Part shown: one piece after another, positions 11,093 through 22,430 of the stretch | How positions within the stretch are numbered: the stretch's first letter is position 1 | How the letters are laid out: each line of letters begins with the position of its first letter | Assembly: GCA_973895155.1 (NCBI GenBank) | Contig: OZ316899.1 | Span: forward strand, 868,001 to 932,000 | DNA: 64,000 bases | Reading direction: 5' to 3' | From: Marsupella aquatica | Lineage: Eukaryota; Marchantiophyta | Made by a program: the position numbers and the translations under genes | The notes under the pieces: model-generated | The model's database searches: none | Seen by the model: the letters and a program-made list of their open reading frames with translations, nothing else | Told to the model about the DNA's origin: nothing

Positions 11093-12335
11093 ATGTCTGT
11101 CACAATATTGTCCAGTTCAGCCCTTCAATTTTGGCTGCAATTCCTATCCGTGGGAAATCACTTAGCCAAAGTCAACCCGCGCCGATACGAGACCAAACGA
11201 GCTTACGAGAGAGCCATTCGCTTAGCCGGCCGTAATCACTATAACGGCAATTTCAACCTCCCATTCCAGAGTGAGCTTTGCCGAGTCAACAAAATCAGCA
11301 AGTACTTCTTTGTCGACGAGAAGTACGTTGGTTTTTGGAAGCGCTCCTTTGGCTTCCGGACAGGGTTTACCATCTCTCGGGCATGATAGACTTGCAGCCG
11401 CACCACTACAAATAACATATCCCCACCCCAGTTCAAGCATCCATAGATTGTCAGTTTGGCCCTACCCAAACAAGCGAGACTCCTATCTTAACAACACTCA
11501 ACTTCCCCAGGGACTTCCTGAATCTAATGGCGCCTCCTCTAGCTGCAACTGGTGCCAATTTGTCGGTACCTGCGCCAACACCGCCTCGGCCTCAGCCAGA
11601 CCGATCTCCACCACCGGTCGCACCACCTCTCCAAGTGAATCCATGGTAAATGCAGTAAATATTAGCTCCAAAGACGAGGAGGCTCACCCTCCCCTGAACC
11701 GACGGCCGCGGGGGGATAACACGGTGACTGTAAGCAACCCCAACATCGATACTCACGGCGGTAGCGCTAACGCCATCCAACCGGAAGGATGTTGAGATGT
11801 CCCCCTCTTCTACTCACCCCGGGAATCAGTCCCGGGGTAGGAAGAGAAAGTAACCCGCAGTTGTATCTGAGCTACCTTTGGCCACGGTTGCGGTGCCCAA
11901 GCTGACCATGCATCGCATGGGGGAGAATGTTCACAAGAACATCCTCCATCCCAAGCATGCATGCTACTTGAAGACCCAAGGGTTTGAGCACCTTGCCTCT
12001 CTCCCTTGGAATGGAAGCAGGTACTACAGGCAGGATATAACGGAGTTCATTAAGAACTTTGACGAGGCCCGCCAACAAACCCGAGTGCACGGGAGAGTGA
12101 TGTGTCTCAATGAGGCACGTCTAAAGATGATTTTTGGCCTACCCAAAGGAATAAACCGGGTAGAGTAACGGGACCCTGGGGGCAAGGGAGCTAAATACCA
12201 GTCCTCTAGCTTTCCAACCGAGGGAGAAGTGGACAACGGATTCTTGATGAGGGCGTGCCTCATCCCGGAGGTAGCAGAACGCCTAGAGTTCCAGCGGTAT
12301 GCCCTCCACATGATGGAACCACGGGGCGAAATATC
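11093..12335 (+). pseudogene. X-family protein gene, N-terminal part, broken
   Basis: The start ATG at 11093 is conserved with X (37536, minus): both begin MS.TILSSSA followed by FW.QFLS and NPRRYE, then YERAIRLAGR.HY. The first segment stays open to 11386, ending TGA. After a Pro/Ser-rich, poorly conserved stretch the family block resumes at about 11870: VTMHRMGE-like start, HPKHACYLKTQGFEHL, LPWN, ITEFIKNFDEARQQ, LKMIFGLPKG; then NGFLMRACLIPE and ALHMMEPRGE up to 12335. A stop at 12166-12168 falls inside this block. The block is similar in layout to Y (LEGFVRLPW, FALPTG, NGFFRNQC) and Z. Function unknown. Confidence 0.65.
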
Positions 12336-12807
12336 TGGGTTGGGCCGGTTGGGGGCCCCGAGCGGCATTCAGACCCGAGGGCCTAGGCATGAGCACTGGG
12401 TCGGCCCGGTCACAACAGCTAAGGCACTCCGCTTGCGGATGCCTATCAAGAAAGTTATGGGCGTTGCCAGTTGGTGGCGCGCCATTATGCGCGATGGGAT
12501 CCGGGTTGGGGGCCAAATGTTTAGGGACCAAAGTTGGTCCGGGGGTGGCAGGTCTCCAGAAGCATATATGAGGGGAGTGGTGTCACCCTGGGGGCTAAGG
12601 CCGAGCCGAAGTCGTGAGCCGTGGCGGTCGCGACACTAAGGGAAACTGTCAAACGGAAATGGCGATATCTTCCCAACGGGAAGTCCGTTGGAGGACTTCT
12701 TGGGTGCGTTGGAAAGCTCTTGAGGAGGGCTATGCCCTACTGAGCTCAGATGGGTCAACTTTAATAAAGGAGCCTCATCGGCACAGAAAGCAAAGAAGCA
12801 GGCCACC

Positions 12808-13338
12808 ATGGAGCAGAGGCGGGCTGAAGGTTTGTGCTTCACATGTGGTGCCATGGACCATCAAAGTAAGGATTGTTCCACAAAAGGTGGCAAACCAAAC
12901 AGAGATGGTGGAGGGCAGAAGAGCATTAAGGTAAGTATTGCTCTAACCGAACCCTTAGTAGCTGACAAGGTCCCTGTAGGGGATGTCCCTGACGGAGAGA
13001 GGGTGTTGTTGCGAGAGAAGATACCTAAAGTTAAGACAATGGATCCTGAAAAACTGATTTTTGTGAATGTCACTTCTAACGGTAATCCGGGTGTTTCTTT
13101 GGTGGATACAAGCGCGACTGCCTGCTTCATAAGTGGGCAGGCGGCAGCTCGTCTTGGGGTGGACGTGCAAGAGTTGCTACAACCGTTAGTGTGCAAGTTT
13201 GCCAACGACACGAAGGGGATAGTGTCGAGAGTAGTGCATAGACTTCGAGTAGAGGTCATAGGAAAACAACAAAATTTTGTTAGTCAGGAGATGTTCTACG
13301 TTCTAGACGGTCTAGCCGTAGACTTCATTTGTTGGTAG
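12808..13338 (+). pseudogene. Chromovirus gag zinc knuckle and protease
   Basis: The segment opens with a CCHC knuckle, CFTCGAMDHQSKDC (near residues 11-24). The retropepsin follows, with active-site loop LVDTSATACFIS (near residue 100). The canonical Gly after Asp-Thr is Ser here, which should impair catalysis. It ends at a TAG (13336-13338) just after the protease C-terminal block; the same frame resumes at 13378 (RCSIPNKGGE...). The gag domain upstream of the knuckle is degraded. Confidence 0.75.
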
Positions 13339-13377
13339 GTTATCTCAGAAAGCACAATGTTACCTTGAAACCGGGGG

Positions 13378-14830
13378 GTGAGGTGCTCCATTCCCAATAA
13401 GGGCGGTGAGCCCATCGTTGTACACGAAATTACCAAAAATAAAGAAAGATTTCTTAAAGTAAGTAAAGTGTCGTGGATGTCTCTGTGTGTATTGGCGAAG
13501 CAATGGTGGAAAGACTTCAAGGGTGGACATGAATGTTTCTTCTTTCATCTCCACCCAACAAAGGAGGCTGCGACCCTAAAGGTCAAGTCAGCTAAGGTCG
13601 GGCCCGACTGCGGTCGAATTCCTGAAATTTTAGAGAAATTCAATGACGTGCTCTCGCAAAAGCTAGCTACCTAAAGGTTTACCCCCGCGGAGAGAAGTGG
13701 ATCACCAAGTTGAGTTGGAGCCGGGATCGGCTCCTCAGGCTAAAGCTCCTTATCGTCTGAACCTGAACGAGCGAATGATGTTGAAGAATGCCTTGGAAGA
13801 GCTGATCAACCAAGGGTTCATTCGCCCTAGTAAGAGTCCTTACGGGGCGCCCGCGCTGTTTGTGTCCAAAAAGGATGGTACTTTGAGATAGTGTGCAGAT
13901 TACCGGGCCCTCAATAAGCAGACGGTAAAGAACAAGTACCCGTTACCTCATATGGATGACCTCTTTGATTGCCTCTCCGGGGCTAAGAAGTTTTCAAAGG
14001 TGGACTTGCGATCTGGGTATTACCAGATCCGCATGGCTAAGGGAGACGAGTATAAGACCGCGATGCGCACAAGGTTTGGATCCTATGAGTTTTTGGTTAT
14101 GCCGTTCGGGTTGTGTAATGCAACCGCAACATTCATGAAGATGATGAATACCATCTTTCATGACTTGTTGGTCGTCTTTATTGACAACATCCTAATCTAC
14201 TTGAAAATGTTGGAGGAGCATGAGCAGTTGCTCAGAGAAGTGTTCTCTCTCCTTTGTAAGGCTCGTCTCTATGCTAAACCTAGCAAGTGCAAGTTTGCAA
14301 TGAACGAGATTCAGTTCCTTGGCCATACCTTTACCCCGGAAGGGATTACGCCTAGTCAGGACAAGCTTAAGGAGATCAAAGAATGGGAATGCCCGTCCAA
14401 TGTAAGGCAAGTTAGAGCCTTCTTAGGATTTACGGGGTTCTATCGGAGATACATGAAAGACTATGCGAGGAACTTTCCCAAAGTGGTAATCCACACAGAT
14501 AGCTCGCCGGCCGGGTACTTCAATTCTAAGCCAAGGCTGAACCCCAAGGAAATGCGCTGGAAAATGTTCTTGGCGAATTTTGATTTCGAAGTCTGCCACG
14601 TTCCAGGGAAGACAAATAGGGCAGCGGACGCGTTATCGCGTAAGGACCAACATCTTGTCAATGGGATCACGATGCTCGAATCCGAGTGGCCAAAGGTTCT
14701 GGCCGCAGCGTGTGGGGATGACAGGTTAGCTAAGGAATGGCAAAGCAATGGGGGTAGCCAAGGCAAGGTAAGGCACGTATCGTTGGGGTTGGATAAGACG
14801 CATAATGTCCAGTTATGGCGATACAAATAG
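13378..14830 (+). pseudogene. Chromovirus reverse transcriptase with mutated active site and truncated RNase H
   Basis: The reverse transcriptase is split by a frame change near 13675 and by a TAG at 13889-13891. Recognisable blocks: NQGFIRPSKSPYGAPALFVSKKDG, then CADYRALNKQ, FSKVDLRSGYYQIRM, MPFGLCNATATF and the active-site motif FIDN (14177-14188) where family members have a second Asp (DD). Losing this Asp should abolish polymerase activity. After VRAFLGFTGFYRRY, most of RNase H is deleted: the text jumps from the fingers-side IHTDSSPAGY to the C-terminal MRWKMFLANFDFEV and NRAADALSR. Both lesions show that the copy is inactive. Confidence 0.85.
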
Positions 14831-16242
14831 AGGCGTGTGTACATACCGGAGTCTCTAAGGTTAGAGGTTCTGCAAAAGTACCACGACTCGCCCTAGGGAG
14901 GGCATGGAGGACAAGCCGCTACGTATCGTAGCATGTTGCGAGATGTGTATTGGCCGGACATGAAGCAATCGGTCCTTCAACACGTGCAAAGTTGTTACTC
15001 GTGCCAAAAGAACCAAACGGTCTATAGGGCAAAAGGAGGACTACTACAACCTTACCAGTAGCTGCGGCTCCATGGGAGTCTATCTCCATGGACTTCATTG
15101 TTGGGTTACCTGAGTCCCACGACAATAACTCCATCTTAACAATCGTGGATCGTTTTTCCAAGATGGTGTATTTCTTGCCTACTACGAAGATGGTTTCGGC
15201 CCGAGAGGTTGCCGGTCTAGTATTTGACAATGTCTTCCGACAATGGGGATTGCCGTTGAATATCCTGTCCGACTGCGATACCAAGTTCACGGGCCATTTT
15301 TGGAAGGCGTTGTTCCGGTTATCCGGAACAGACCTGACTAGGGGATCAGCGTATCATCACAAGACAGATGGCCAAACAGAACGGGTTAATGGTATTGTGG
15401 AGGACTACTTGCGTCACTTTGTGACGGCCAATCAGAAGGATTGGGCAAAGCATTTAACAATGGCCGAGTTTAGGTATAACTTGACCAAGCATTCGGCGAT
15501 GGGGTTTGCGCCATTTGTGTTGGCCACAGGGAGGACGCCAAGGGCGCCCCCTTGGTTTATAAATCCGGAAGCTTGGCGGACGGAAAGCAAGGTTCCTTCT
15601 GCGGACAATTTTATTCGAGAGCGGCTCCTAGTTGCGGAAGCGGCTACCAAGTGTATGACCCTTGCCCAAAGTTGGTACAAGGAGCAAGGGGATAAACATC
15701 AACGCCAGGTAAGCTTTGAAATTGGGGAGAGCGTCTGGTTGCAGTTGAGACCTGAGCAATACCACGGGAACATAAGTAGGAAGCTGGCTCCCAGATATGC
15801 GGGGCCCTATCGCATTATACGATGGGCCCACAAGGATAATCGGGTTCTGGTGGTGTTGGAGACACCCAAGGAAATGGGCGTGGGTAAAAGCTACCATGTT
15901 AGCCGGCTCAAGAAGTTTGTCAAAGACGATGATCCCAACCGGGATCAGGTCTTGCGTCCGGACGCCATGCTGGTGGAGGACACTGAGGAGTTTGAGGTGG
16001 AGGCAATTCTGGACCACCATTACAAACGCAAGTTGGGAAGGCAAATCTTAGAGTATTTGGTGAAGTGGGCTGGCTATGACACGCCGAGAGTACTTGGGAA
16101 CCGGAGGAAAATTTGGGTAATGCCTCAGAGATCCTTGGAAGCTATCGTAAGCAAAGCGGCCTACCGCCGTTGTGAACTGGTACAGGCAACTATAGCTACC
16201 TTTGTGAGTTGTATCCTAGTTTCACTCCTCTTGGCCTCTTAA
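14831..16242 (+). pseudogene. Chromovirus integrase with C-terminal chromodomain
   Basis: Integrase inserts element DNA. The zinc-binding domain is complete in layout (HDSP, GGHGG, then SCYSCQKNQ; about 14870-15015), interrupted by a TAG near 14896 and another near 15060. The catalytic core has DFIVGLPES (first Asp), LSDCDTKFTG (second Asp; SDRD is usual) and KTDGQTERVNG (Glu). After the GPF/Y-like region (APRYAGPYRI) a chromodomain follows (VEAILDHHYKRK, EYLVKWAGYD). Chromodomains of this class guide integration to heterochromatin. The chromodomain tail departs from the usual TWEP motif, possibly by frameshift. The final frame, 15088-16242, is open for 384 codons. Confidence 0.85.
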
Positions 16243-16990
16243 GGATAAAGTCGGATTGCGTTGGTGCTAGAGGTTGTTGGGCGGCCGATTTGCTTTTTGC
16301 GAGTGGAAGTTGATGGTGCCCGCCCTACATCTGTGGGCGGGCTAGTTCAAACCAAAGGGGAGCGCCCCAAGGGGAGGACAATGGGTCCGACGAGTTTGGA
16401 GTGAGCTTGCCCGTTTGGACTGGCATCCTACTTGGATAAGTGGGATAGGTTGGAATTTCCTAAGTTTGGAATGCACATATCAACCTAGTTTGCATCAGCC
16501 TTATGGGCAAACCATTTGTTACCTCATAAAAATTTTAAGGCCCAAAGTGGTCTAGGCGTGTTGGAACGTTTATTGAGGTCATGCGGACGTGACCATTTTT
16601 AAGGGGGGGTGCAAGTCCCGGAACTCGACTACCTTAACACTTAGCTCCAGCGTTGCTGACTCCGACGCCGAGCTCCCTTATGGTCGAGACCCGGATAGGC
16701 CATCCGGGGAGGACTTAGCACGCGGAGACTTGTGGGCAATGAGACGTGGCACTAGCAAGGCAAGGGGCCAAGCTGGGGGCACACACTAAGGACTTGGACT
16801 AGCCTATGGCTGGTCGGGTCAAGGGCAAATGGGCCGGGCTCAAGGATGGTCGTCTGGACCGTCGGATGGGCTTTGAGTTCTGAGGGCTTGGGAGTGAGCT
16901 CCTCTTGGGCCCAAGGCCAATGGAGTGTTCAATTGGTTCACTCCTTGTAGTGGGAGAACAAAATTTTGATATGATATGTGTGATCCTCAA

Positions 16991-17537
16991 TGGATCAATT
17001 TGGACTGTGTTATATCCACAGTGAGCCTAATGTGTTTGTCTTGCATGATCATGATGCAAGTTTACTTGATGATTTTGTAAAGAACAAGATCATATGAAGC
17101 TTATTTGCCAATGTATTGGTGAGTCACTTTCTTTTGATTGAATTTGCAGTCATTTGATGTCAGTGTGACATGATTTCAGGTGTAAACATGTAGCATTACA
17201 TTGCTGCAGACTCATGGTGTGCTATCTCAATAGATATATTACAACAACCAGGAAACTCGAATGGTGTATTGTAAGTAGTGGGTATTTCCAAAATCATGAA
17301 GAAACGGAAAATTTTTAAATTTTTTATGGGGTTTAACCTCTAATTGTTGATAACAGAACGGAGATAGCATTCTGTCTACAAGTTACGGTTCCCAAGTTTA
17401 AAGTAAGTTTACGAGTAAACTCCAATTACTAGTTACGAGTTACTAGTTACGAGTTACGAGTTACGGGGTTGCAACAGTATACTAGTTACGACTTACTAGT
17501 TAGGCCTTTACGAGTTGGCGACCGATGATCGCGACGT
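16991..17537 (+). other. AT-rich flank with short AGTTACGAG-type repeats, upstream half of the Z 5' region
   Basis: No gene is visible. Positions about 17385-17515 hold many overlapping copies of ACTAGTTACGAGTT-like units. This flank was contiguous with 50569 onward before the CACTA element inserted at 17535-17537, so it is the original upstream region of gene Z. A similar AGTTACGAG-rich patch lies on the other side of Z at 53330-53445. Confidence 0.55.
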
Positions 17538-17835
17538 CACTAGAAGAATCCGAGGTGAACTGAGACCGCAATATATGACTCATTTTGGCTCATGTGACTT
17601 CATTGTGACTCAACGTGACTTGACCCACGCTGTGACCCTTGGAGTTGCAAAAGTTGAGACCAAAAAATGGAAGTCACTATTGATACTGGGCTTTGCAACT
17701 TGCTTGATACCCATTTGTGACTGATCTGTGACTTTATTGTGGAGTCTAGCCTTGTTTCGACGTGACTGCAATATGACTTCAGCGAGTCACATCGTAAGTC
17801 ACATACATGACTTGCCCGCATTCAACAACGACTAG
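17538..17835 (+). repeat. CACTA 3' terminus and subterminal repeats
   Basis: The first 30 bases form the terminal inverted repeat. Beyond it about 250 bp contain repeated GTGACT / AGTCAC hexamers in both orientations, for example TTGTGACTCAACGTGACTTG around 17608-17627. Subterminal repeat arrays bind the TNPA-type protein in En/Spm elements; this role is inferred here. 17835-18392 holds no recognisable gene. Confidence 0.7.
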
Positions 17836-18392
17836 CGTGTGACTATTTAGTGTCACAGGAGAGACCAATGGAGACCCTGGCCCGCGTCACACAACAGAAC
17901 CATTTGGGACTCTATATACTCATGTTTATAACTAATAAGGTTCACATGCAAGTTATAACCATGACTAATGAACACAGAGGGACAGTTCATAAGGAGAGAG
18001 AGCACTCGACATTACAATACATAGAAACCTGATGTTCTAACTTTAGAAATATAACACATTCAATACAAGAAATGAACATAGCATGAATGACATCCACATG
18101 AAACAAAGCATCACATAAGCAGATCCTACATAAAACATTCATAAGAATTAAACACAATCACAATCTTGCTAAAAAATGAAGATCATTTGAATTCCAATGG
18201 AATAGTTTACAATGTGATCAATGTAATTTAGACAAAACAGGAACTCATAATTGATGACTGTAGGATGAGATAACTGAAAGCACATGCATGATACTATGAA
18301 TCTCCAAGAGGACATGATTCTTGTACTGCTTCTTGACATCTAAAATCTACATAACATGACTCACACTACAAACAAATAATGGCATGACATTG

Positions 18393-21300
18393 TTATGGAT
18401 CCTCTATGAACTTGCTTGGCCATAATACCAAAGAACCTGCAGCATCTCCAAGTGTCTTTTGAGGAGGATCATCATTTGTGTTTGGAATGGGAAGGACAGC
18501 TTTAGGTTTCACTAGTAATGTGACTAACACTACTGAATAACCTGGGGGAATCCTCTTGCCATGGAACGTTGTGGAACCAACCTGCACTCTGGCAAATCCT
18601 ACTCGTGTTCCACTCTCATCAACAGCTAACAAGCCACTTTGTCCCTCAGCATTAGGTGCTTTCCCCACTTCCACCTTAGATCTTTCTGCCAGCACTGTTC
18701 TTGGAGGTTTGTATGAAACCTTTGACGTGGCTCTGCTCCCACCAACAGACTTGCTTCGTGTGCGCATGCTTCCTCTCTTCACAGTAGTGAAGCTAGGCTC
18801 AGTAGGTTCCTCTGTTAGGACTGTCACAGTAGCAGGTTCATCACCTGGGAGTGTCATACCAACTAACTCTTTGGTTGGATTTATCTCAACAAGAGGCACA
18901 CCTGTCATTGAGAATGATACATTCTGCAAATCATTTATCTCTGCAATGGAGTCAAGATCTACATAGCATGAATCTGGCTCAATGGTATCATTGTCATGCT
19001 TGCTGATATCCTCATTTGCCCCAACATTGATATCATCCACTCCCTTGCCAATGTCATCCTCATCCAAACATGGTTGACTGCCCTCTGTCAAACAAGTTGC
19101 TTGTATAGACTGCAACTTTGTTGCCTCTAAATTACAGCGAGTATTTGCCAGGTTCTCATACTTCTTCTCTGTAGCACCTGTCTTATTCTCTATGGACACA
19201 ACAACCACAATATATGTTACTGAAAATAACACATTCAACAAACAATGTCAATTCAAACTATACATTTAATAATCATATCCCACACAGTTGTAAAGGCGTT
19301 ACCTTCAAGCCTACATGTCGTTGGCATGCCAGAAGAGTGCATCGACTTTGCCACCTCAAGTGGTGATGGTGGAACTCCTGCAGAATTGGAATCAATTTTA
19401 TCTCTCACCGACACAACAGCTTCCATTAATGTCTTGAAGTTCACATGGAACAAGTCAGTCAATGAATTCAAACGTTCATTGATCTCTGGAAGACATGTTT
19501 CGACAGCCTTCAAACGACCACTTATCTCTGTAAGTGAAGATCCACCTCCCTACATGACACAGGGGTATAGGTTCAATCACTCCATATGAAATGTTGGGCA
19601 ATATATGCACAATCAATGTTATATACAGTGTACACCTGAAATTCAACGCAGGTCATTCAATTACCAATCAGAACTCATATAACTTACATGCTTGGAGGAT
19701 TCAGATGCACCCTCTTGAGCCCGGGTGTTCACAATTTCAGCCCTCAACTCTTCTTTTGAAGGGCTTTGCCCCAATTGGGCTTTCTGCACATGCATGGCAA
19801 ACACAAGTTATCGATCAATATTCAGGGAACGTACACTAAAAAACAAAGTTTACATGTATGGGTTTACACTAAAAACAGTACATAGTGTAGCATAAATTAC
19901 ATAGCTAGGCCATTCATTCTTACCAAACGTTTAGCTGTCGGTGCAGTGCCGGTCCTTCCTGTCAGATTAGGGTTCTGAACACTCAACCTGGCCTCGGTCA
20001 TCTGCGAACTCTTCTTTTTTGAAGCATCTGTTACAAAATAAGCTACTAACCTTGCCCACACTTTATCATCACAACTGGCTGGTGGAGGCATATCTGGCTT
20101 CTCCCCACCTTCCTTCCAAGCCTTATGCATTCTCCACCTCTCTTGCTTGATAATTTTACCTGCTGTACTCTCTAGGCAACCTATGTCCACACCATCATCA
20201 CTGCCCACATAATTCCATTTGGCAGCAACATTTTCACATACAGTCTTCCAATCTTTTGGATGTTGTTTTTTAAAATTAATAACACTCACATCTAACCAAC
20301 GCAATACTTCAGCTTTCAAATCAGCATGCCATCGGTTCTTGCGAGGACACTCAGCATCCACCCATTGTCTCTCATTCAACTTTATGTTCCCTTTCTTTGT
20401 CACCTCCCCTCGTGCACTGCTCTCGGTAGTATTGGGCGTTGTATTGGCCACCCCTTCATTCACCCTACCTGGGGTTCTGAAGCCACCTGGGAAAATACAA
20501 TGCCATTCATGCTTGAGAACTACATATAGCAGAATGGATGACGACAACATTCAATGCTTCACTTCAAGAAAAATTCTTCAAACATACATACCTGTAGCTC
20601 TGCCTGTAGATGCCTGTGCAGGGACTGCACTCTGAAATTGTTGCGACCCTGGACCACCTGTCTAGCCTAGTACAGGGGCCGGATGATGTCACTTTCTAGG
20701 TATGTGTGTGCAAACATATGTACTGAAAACTAAGTACAAACTGTAGGAAAACAACTGAACATTCACCGACATATCTGTCCCCCTTCCGTGCTGCATCTGC
20801 ATAGGGGCATTAGTGAATACTTGAGTCGATGGTTCGACTGTCCAACCTGCACACATACATTTTCTATCATTATACATGTGCAGAGTCCCCCCCACGTGAA
20901 TGGACTCCACATATAATGAGTTCTTCCATTGCTGACAAGATCAGACATTACCTGCTCCTCTTCCAGCGTTTGTAGGTACTGAATTTTGATATCCCTGCCA
21001 ATTACCTTCACCACCTTCCCAACCTTGTTCATTCCACGACCCACCACCATCCTCCCAACCTGGTTCAACCCATGTCTGTCCTTGTGGACATTGGAACTGA
21101 TCATTACTAGCATTTGCCCAATCAGGTTGGGCAGAATCTGCATGCAATGGCAGGTGGACAGAATTTCATGTTGTCTGAATCCAATACATCCCAAACAATG
21201 TCAAAAATTGATATGCAGTCTGAAATTCAGGAGTGCCATGCCTTCACAAAGAACTGGCATATAGATATATACTCACATCCCCATGGTTGAGGTGGACGTC

Positions 21301-21424
21301 CATACCCACGAGATTGTGGGTTTGGACCTGCTCTGCCTCTACCACGGGCATAACCTAGAGCTTGCCCCCTGCCATAGTATTGGGCACCAGCCTGGGATCT
21401 ACCACTACTACCACCTCGCCAACC
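18393..21424 (-). pseudogene. TNPA-like second CACTA protein (Ptta/En/Spm family), multi-exon, split by X
   Basis: Several minus-strand exons with fitting splice sites can be followed. An RG/Gly-rich 5' exon (21424-21284) has repeated RGRG and YGRG. Gly/Trp-rich exons (about 21150-20950) follow. A conserved exon (about 20490-19924) has WVDAECPRKNRWHADLK, WKTVCENVAAKWNYVGSDDG and RMHKAWKEGGEKPD, the layout of the plant Ptta/En/Spm transposase domain. Next come a short exon with KAQLGQSPSKEELRAEIV (about 19784-19687), a coiled-coil exon (about 19553-19307) and an acidic, Ser/Thr-rich C-terminal exon (about 19195-18393). In En/Spm elements this protein binds subterminal repeats. The start codon is separated from the rest: the ATG at 37766-37768 lies on the far side of X, and removing X rejoins it in frame with the RG-rich exon. 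The gene is therefore disrupted. Confidence 0.7.
21420..21424. repeat. Left target duplication of X
   Basis: CAACC, repeated at 37749-37753. Excising X plus one copy restores an open frame in the CACTA second gene, which supports this exact breakpoint. Confidence 0.75.
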
Positions 21425-21576
21425 TTGATCAGAGGTGTCACGTCGTAGGCTTCGGCCTTAACTCAGACTTCAGCTTAGACGGGCACATCCCTCGTAAATC
21501 TGAGGGTTCAGGCAGGAAGGGAAGCACGTAATGCACCTTATTCTCGTAAACTAGTGCTAAGTGCGCATACTGCTAA

Positions 21577-21665
21577 ATACGGACACCTCCTAGGTATGGT
21601 TTGTGTTCCGCCGCCGGAACGTACCTTAGTCGATAGCAGGATCGACCCCGGCTTAAGGGCTTCTA
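21577..21665 (-). ncRNA. Conserved two-hairpin motif in the X 3' region
   Basis: On the minus strand a GGCTTAGAAGCCCTTAAGCC hairpin is followed by GGTAC and the hairpin GTTCCG-GCGG-CGGAAC (21605-21620), then ACAAACCATACCT, whose TACCT can pair back to AGGTA. The same arrangement recurs in two Y-type copies (55963-56030, 61165-61230). There the outermost base pair of the GC hairpin is A-T instead of G-C on both arms, a compensatory change. RNA function is inferred. Confidence 0.5.
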
Positions 21666-22331
21666 AGCCTTCGTGCTGTCCGCCTTCGATCCGGATTCGA
21701 TGATACAGGTCCTCAACCCGTGCTCGCAACCACTTACCCGCAGGCTGCACCCTGTGCACGTCTCGGGTAGTGCGTTCGGCCTGGCGCTGCCACCCATATA
21801 CGAGAAACCCACACACATATGCGCACACATGCATACAATCTCGATTTACACGAAGGAAAATGATGGGAAAGGATTTTACTACAAAGGGAACATATGCGTA
21901 CACTTAGTTGACACGACAGCCCTGGAATGCACAGGTTCAAGGCCGAGGGTGCACACTACAACGGAGCCCAGCTCCGCACTCGCCCGGCGAGCTTAGTCCT
22001 ACCCCCTCCCCTTGGTACTCTGTCATTCCCAGAGGTCGCGACTCCCCGCATGTCCCGCGGATGTCCGACTCTGAAACTAAAAACCCCCCTGCCTCTACCG
22101 AGGGGTGCACTAAATACTAAGAGCCGAGGGACGGGGTGTCCTCTCGCCGAAGATTCGCTAACTAAGGTCCTAACTAAGCTGACAGTCAGGCCAAAAAATG
22201 GCTGTGTCTTATTAGAAGATCCTAATCTACGCAGGCTGGACAGCAGGGCAGCGCTGCTGTACCTAAGGCAGGTGCCTGTCCCAAGAGCCTGACTAAGCCA
22301 ATCCTAATCCTAATCTATTCCTACTCCGCCG

Positions 22332-22425
22332 CTAATGCCTGGCACGCTTGCCAGAGCCGCCCGAATGGGAACGGCCATCCCGCTGCCTTCGAAGCCTATC
22401 ATTGTCTGCTTTGAGGAGCTGGACC
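22332..22425 (-). pseudogene. C-terminal end of the X gene, left of the gypsy insertion
   Basis: This short piece continues the frame of 34977-37536 after removal of the gypsy element and one TGGTC copy: coiled-coil residues rich in Leu, Arg and Gln, then a basic Ser/Gly tail ending KRARH and a TAG (22332-22334). It shows that the X protein was cut about 30-35 codons before its natural end by the insertion. 21666-22331 beyond it is the X 3' non-coding region. Confidence 0.75.
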
Positions 22426-22430
22426 TGGTC
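22426..22430. repeat. Left target duplication of the nested gypsy element
   Basis: TGGTC, repeated at 34972-34976. It directly abuts the TG...CA LTR ends, as expected for LTR retrotransposon integration. Confidence 0.9.

Larger units (their letters stand above)
10871..12335 (+). mobile_element. Truncated X-type element (copy X2)
   Basis: The promoter side (10871-11092) aligns with the 5' end of X on the minus strand at 37748-37537, including the CTGAAC/CTCAGACCGG start, GGCCAGTACAC/GGCCGGTACAC and the TATA box. The gene part matches X up to the MMEPRGEIS block and stops abruptly near 12335, where unrelated sequence of the chromovirus region begins. This copy therefore lacks its coiled-coil half and its 3' end. 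Confidence 0.7.
12336..16990 (+). mobile_element. Decayed chromovirus (Ty3/gypsy with chromodomain)
   Basis: Gag zinc knuckle, protease, reverse transcriptase, a remnant of RNase H, integrase and chromodomain follow one another on the plus strand (12808-16242). A purine tract (CAAGGGGAGGACAATGGG, about 16369-16386) is a plausible polypurine tract, so the 3' LTR may start near 16382 and run to about 16990; no second LTR was recognised. The left part (12336-12807) probably contains gag remnants. All enzyme domains carry stops or lesions. Confidence 0.75.

Noticed and set aside
16930-16960. CCTTGTAGTG, a CACTACAAGG-like transposon terminus
   Set aside because: No partner terminus, subterminal repeats or target duplication were found; likely chance.
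21425-21470. TGTCACGTCG near 21436 as the TG end of an LTR for X
   Set aside because: No second copy at the other end; the CAACC duplication and frame restoration place the edge at 21425.
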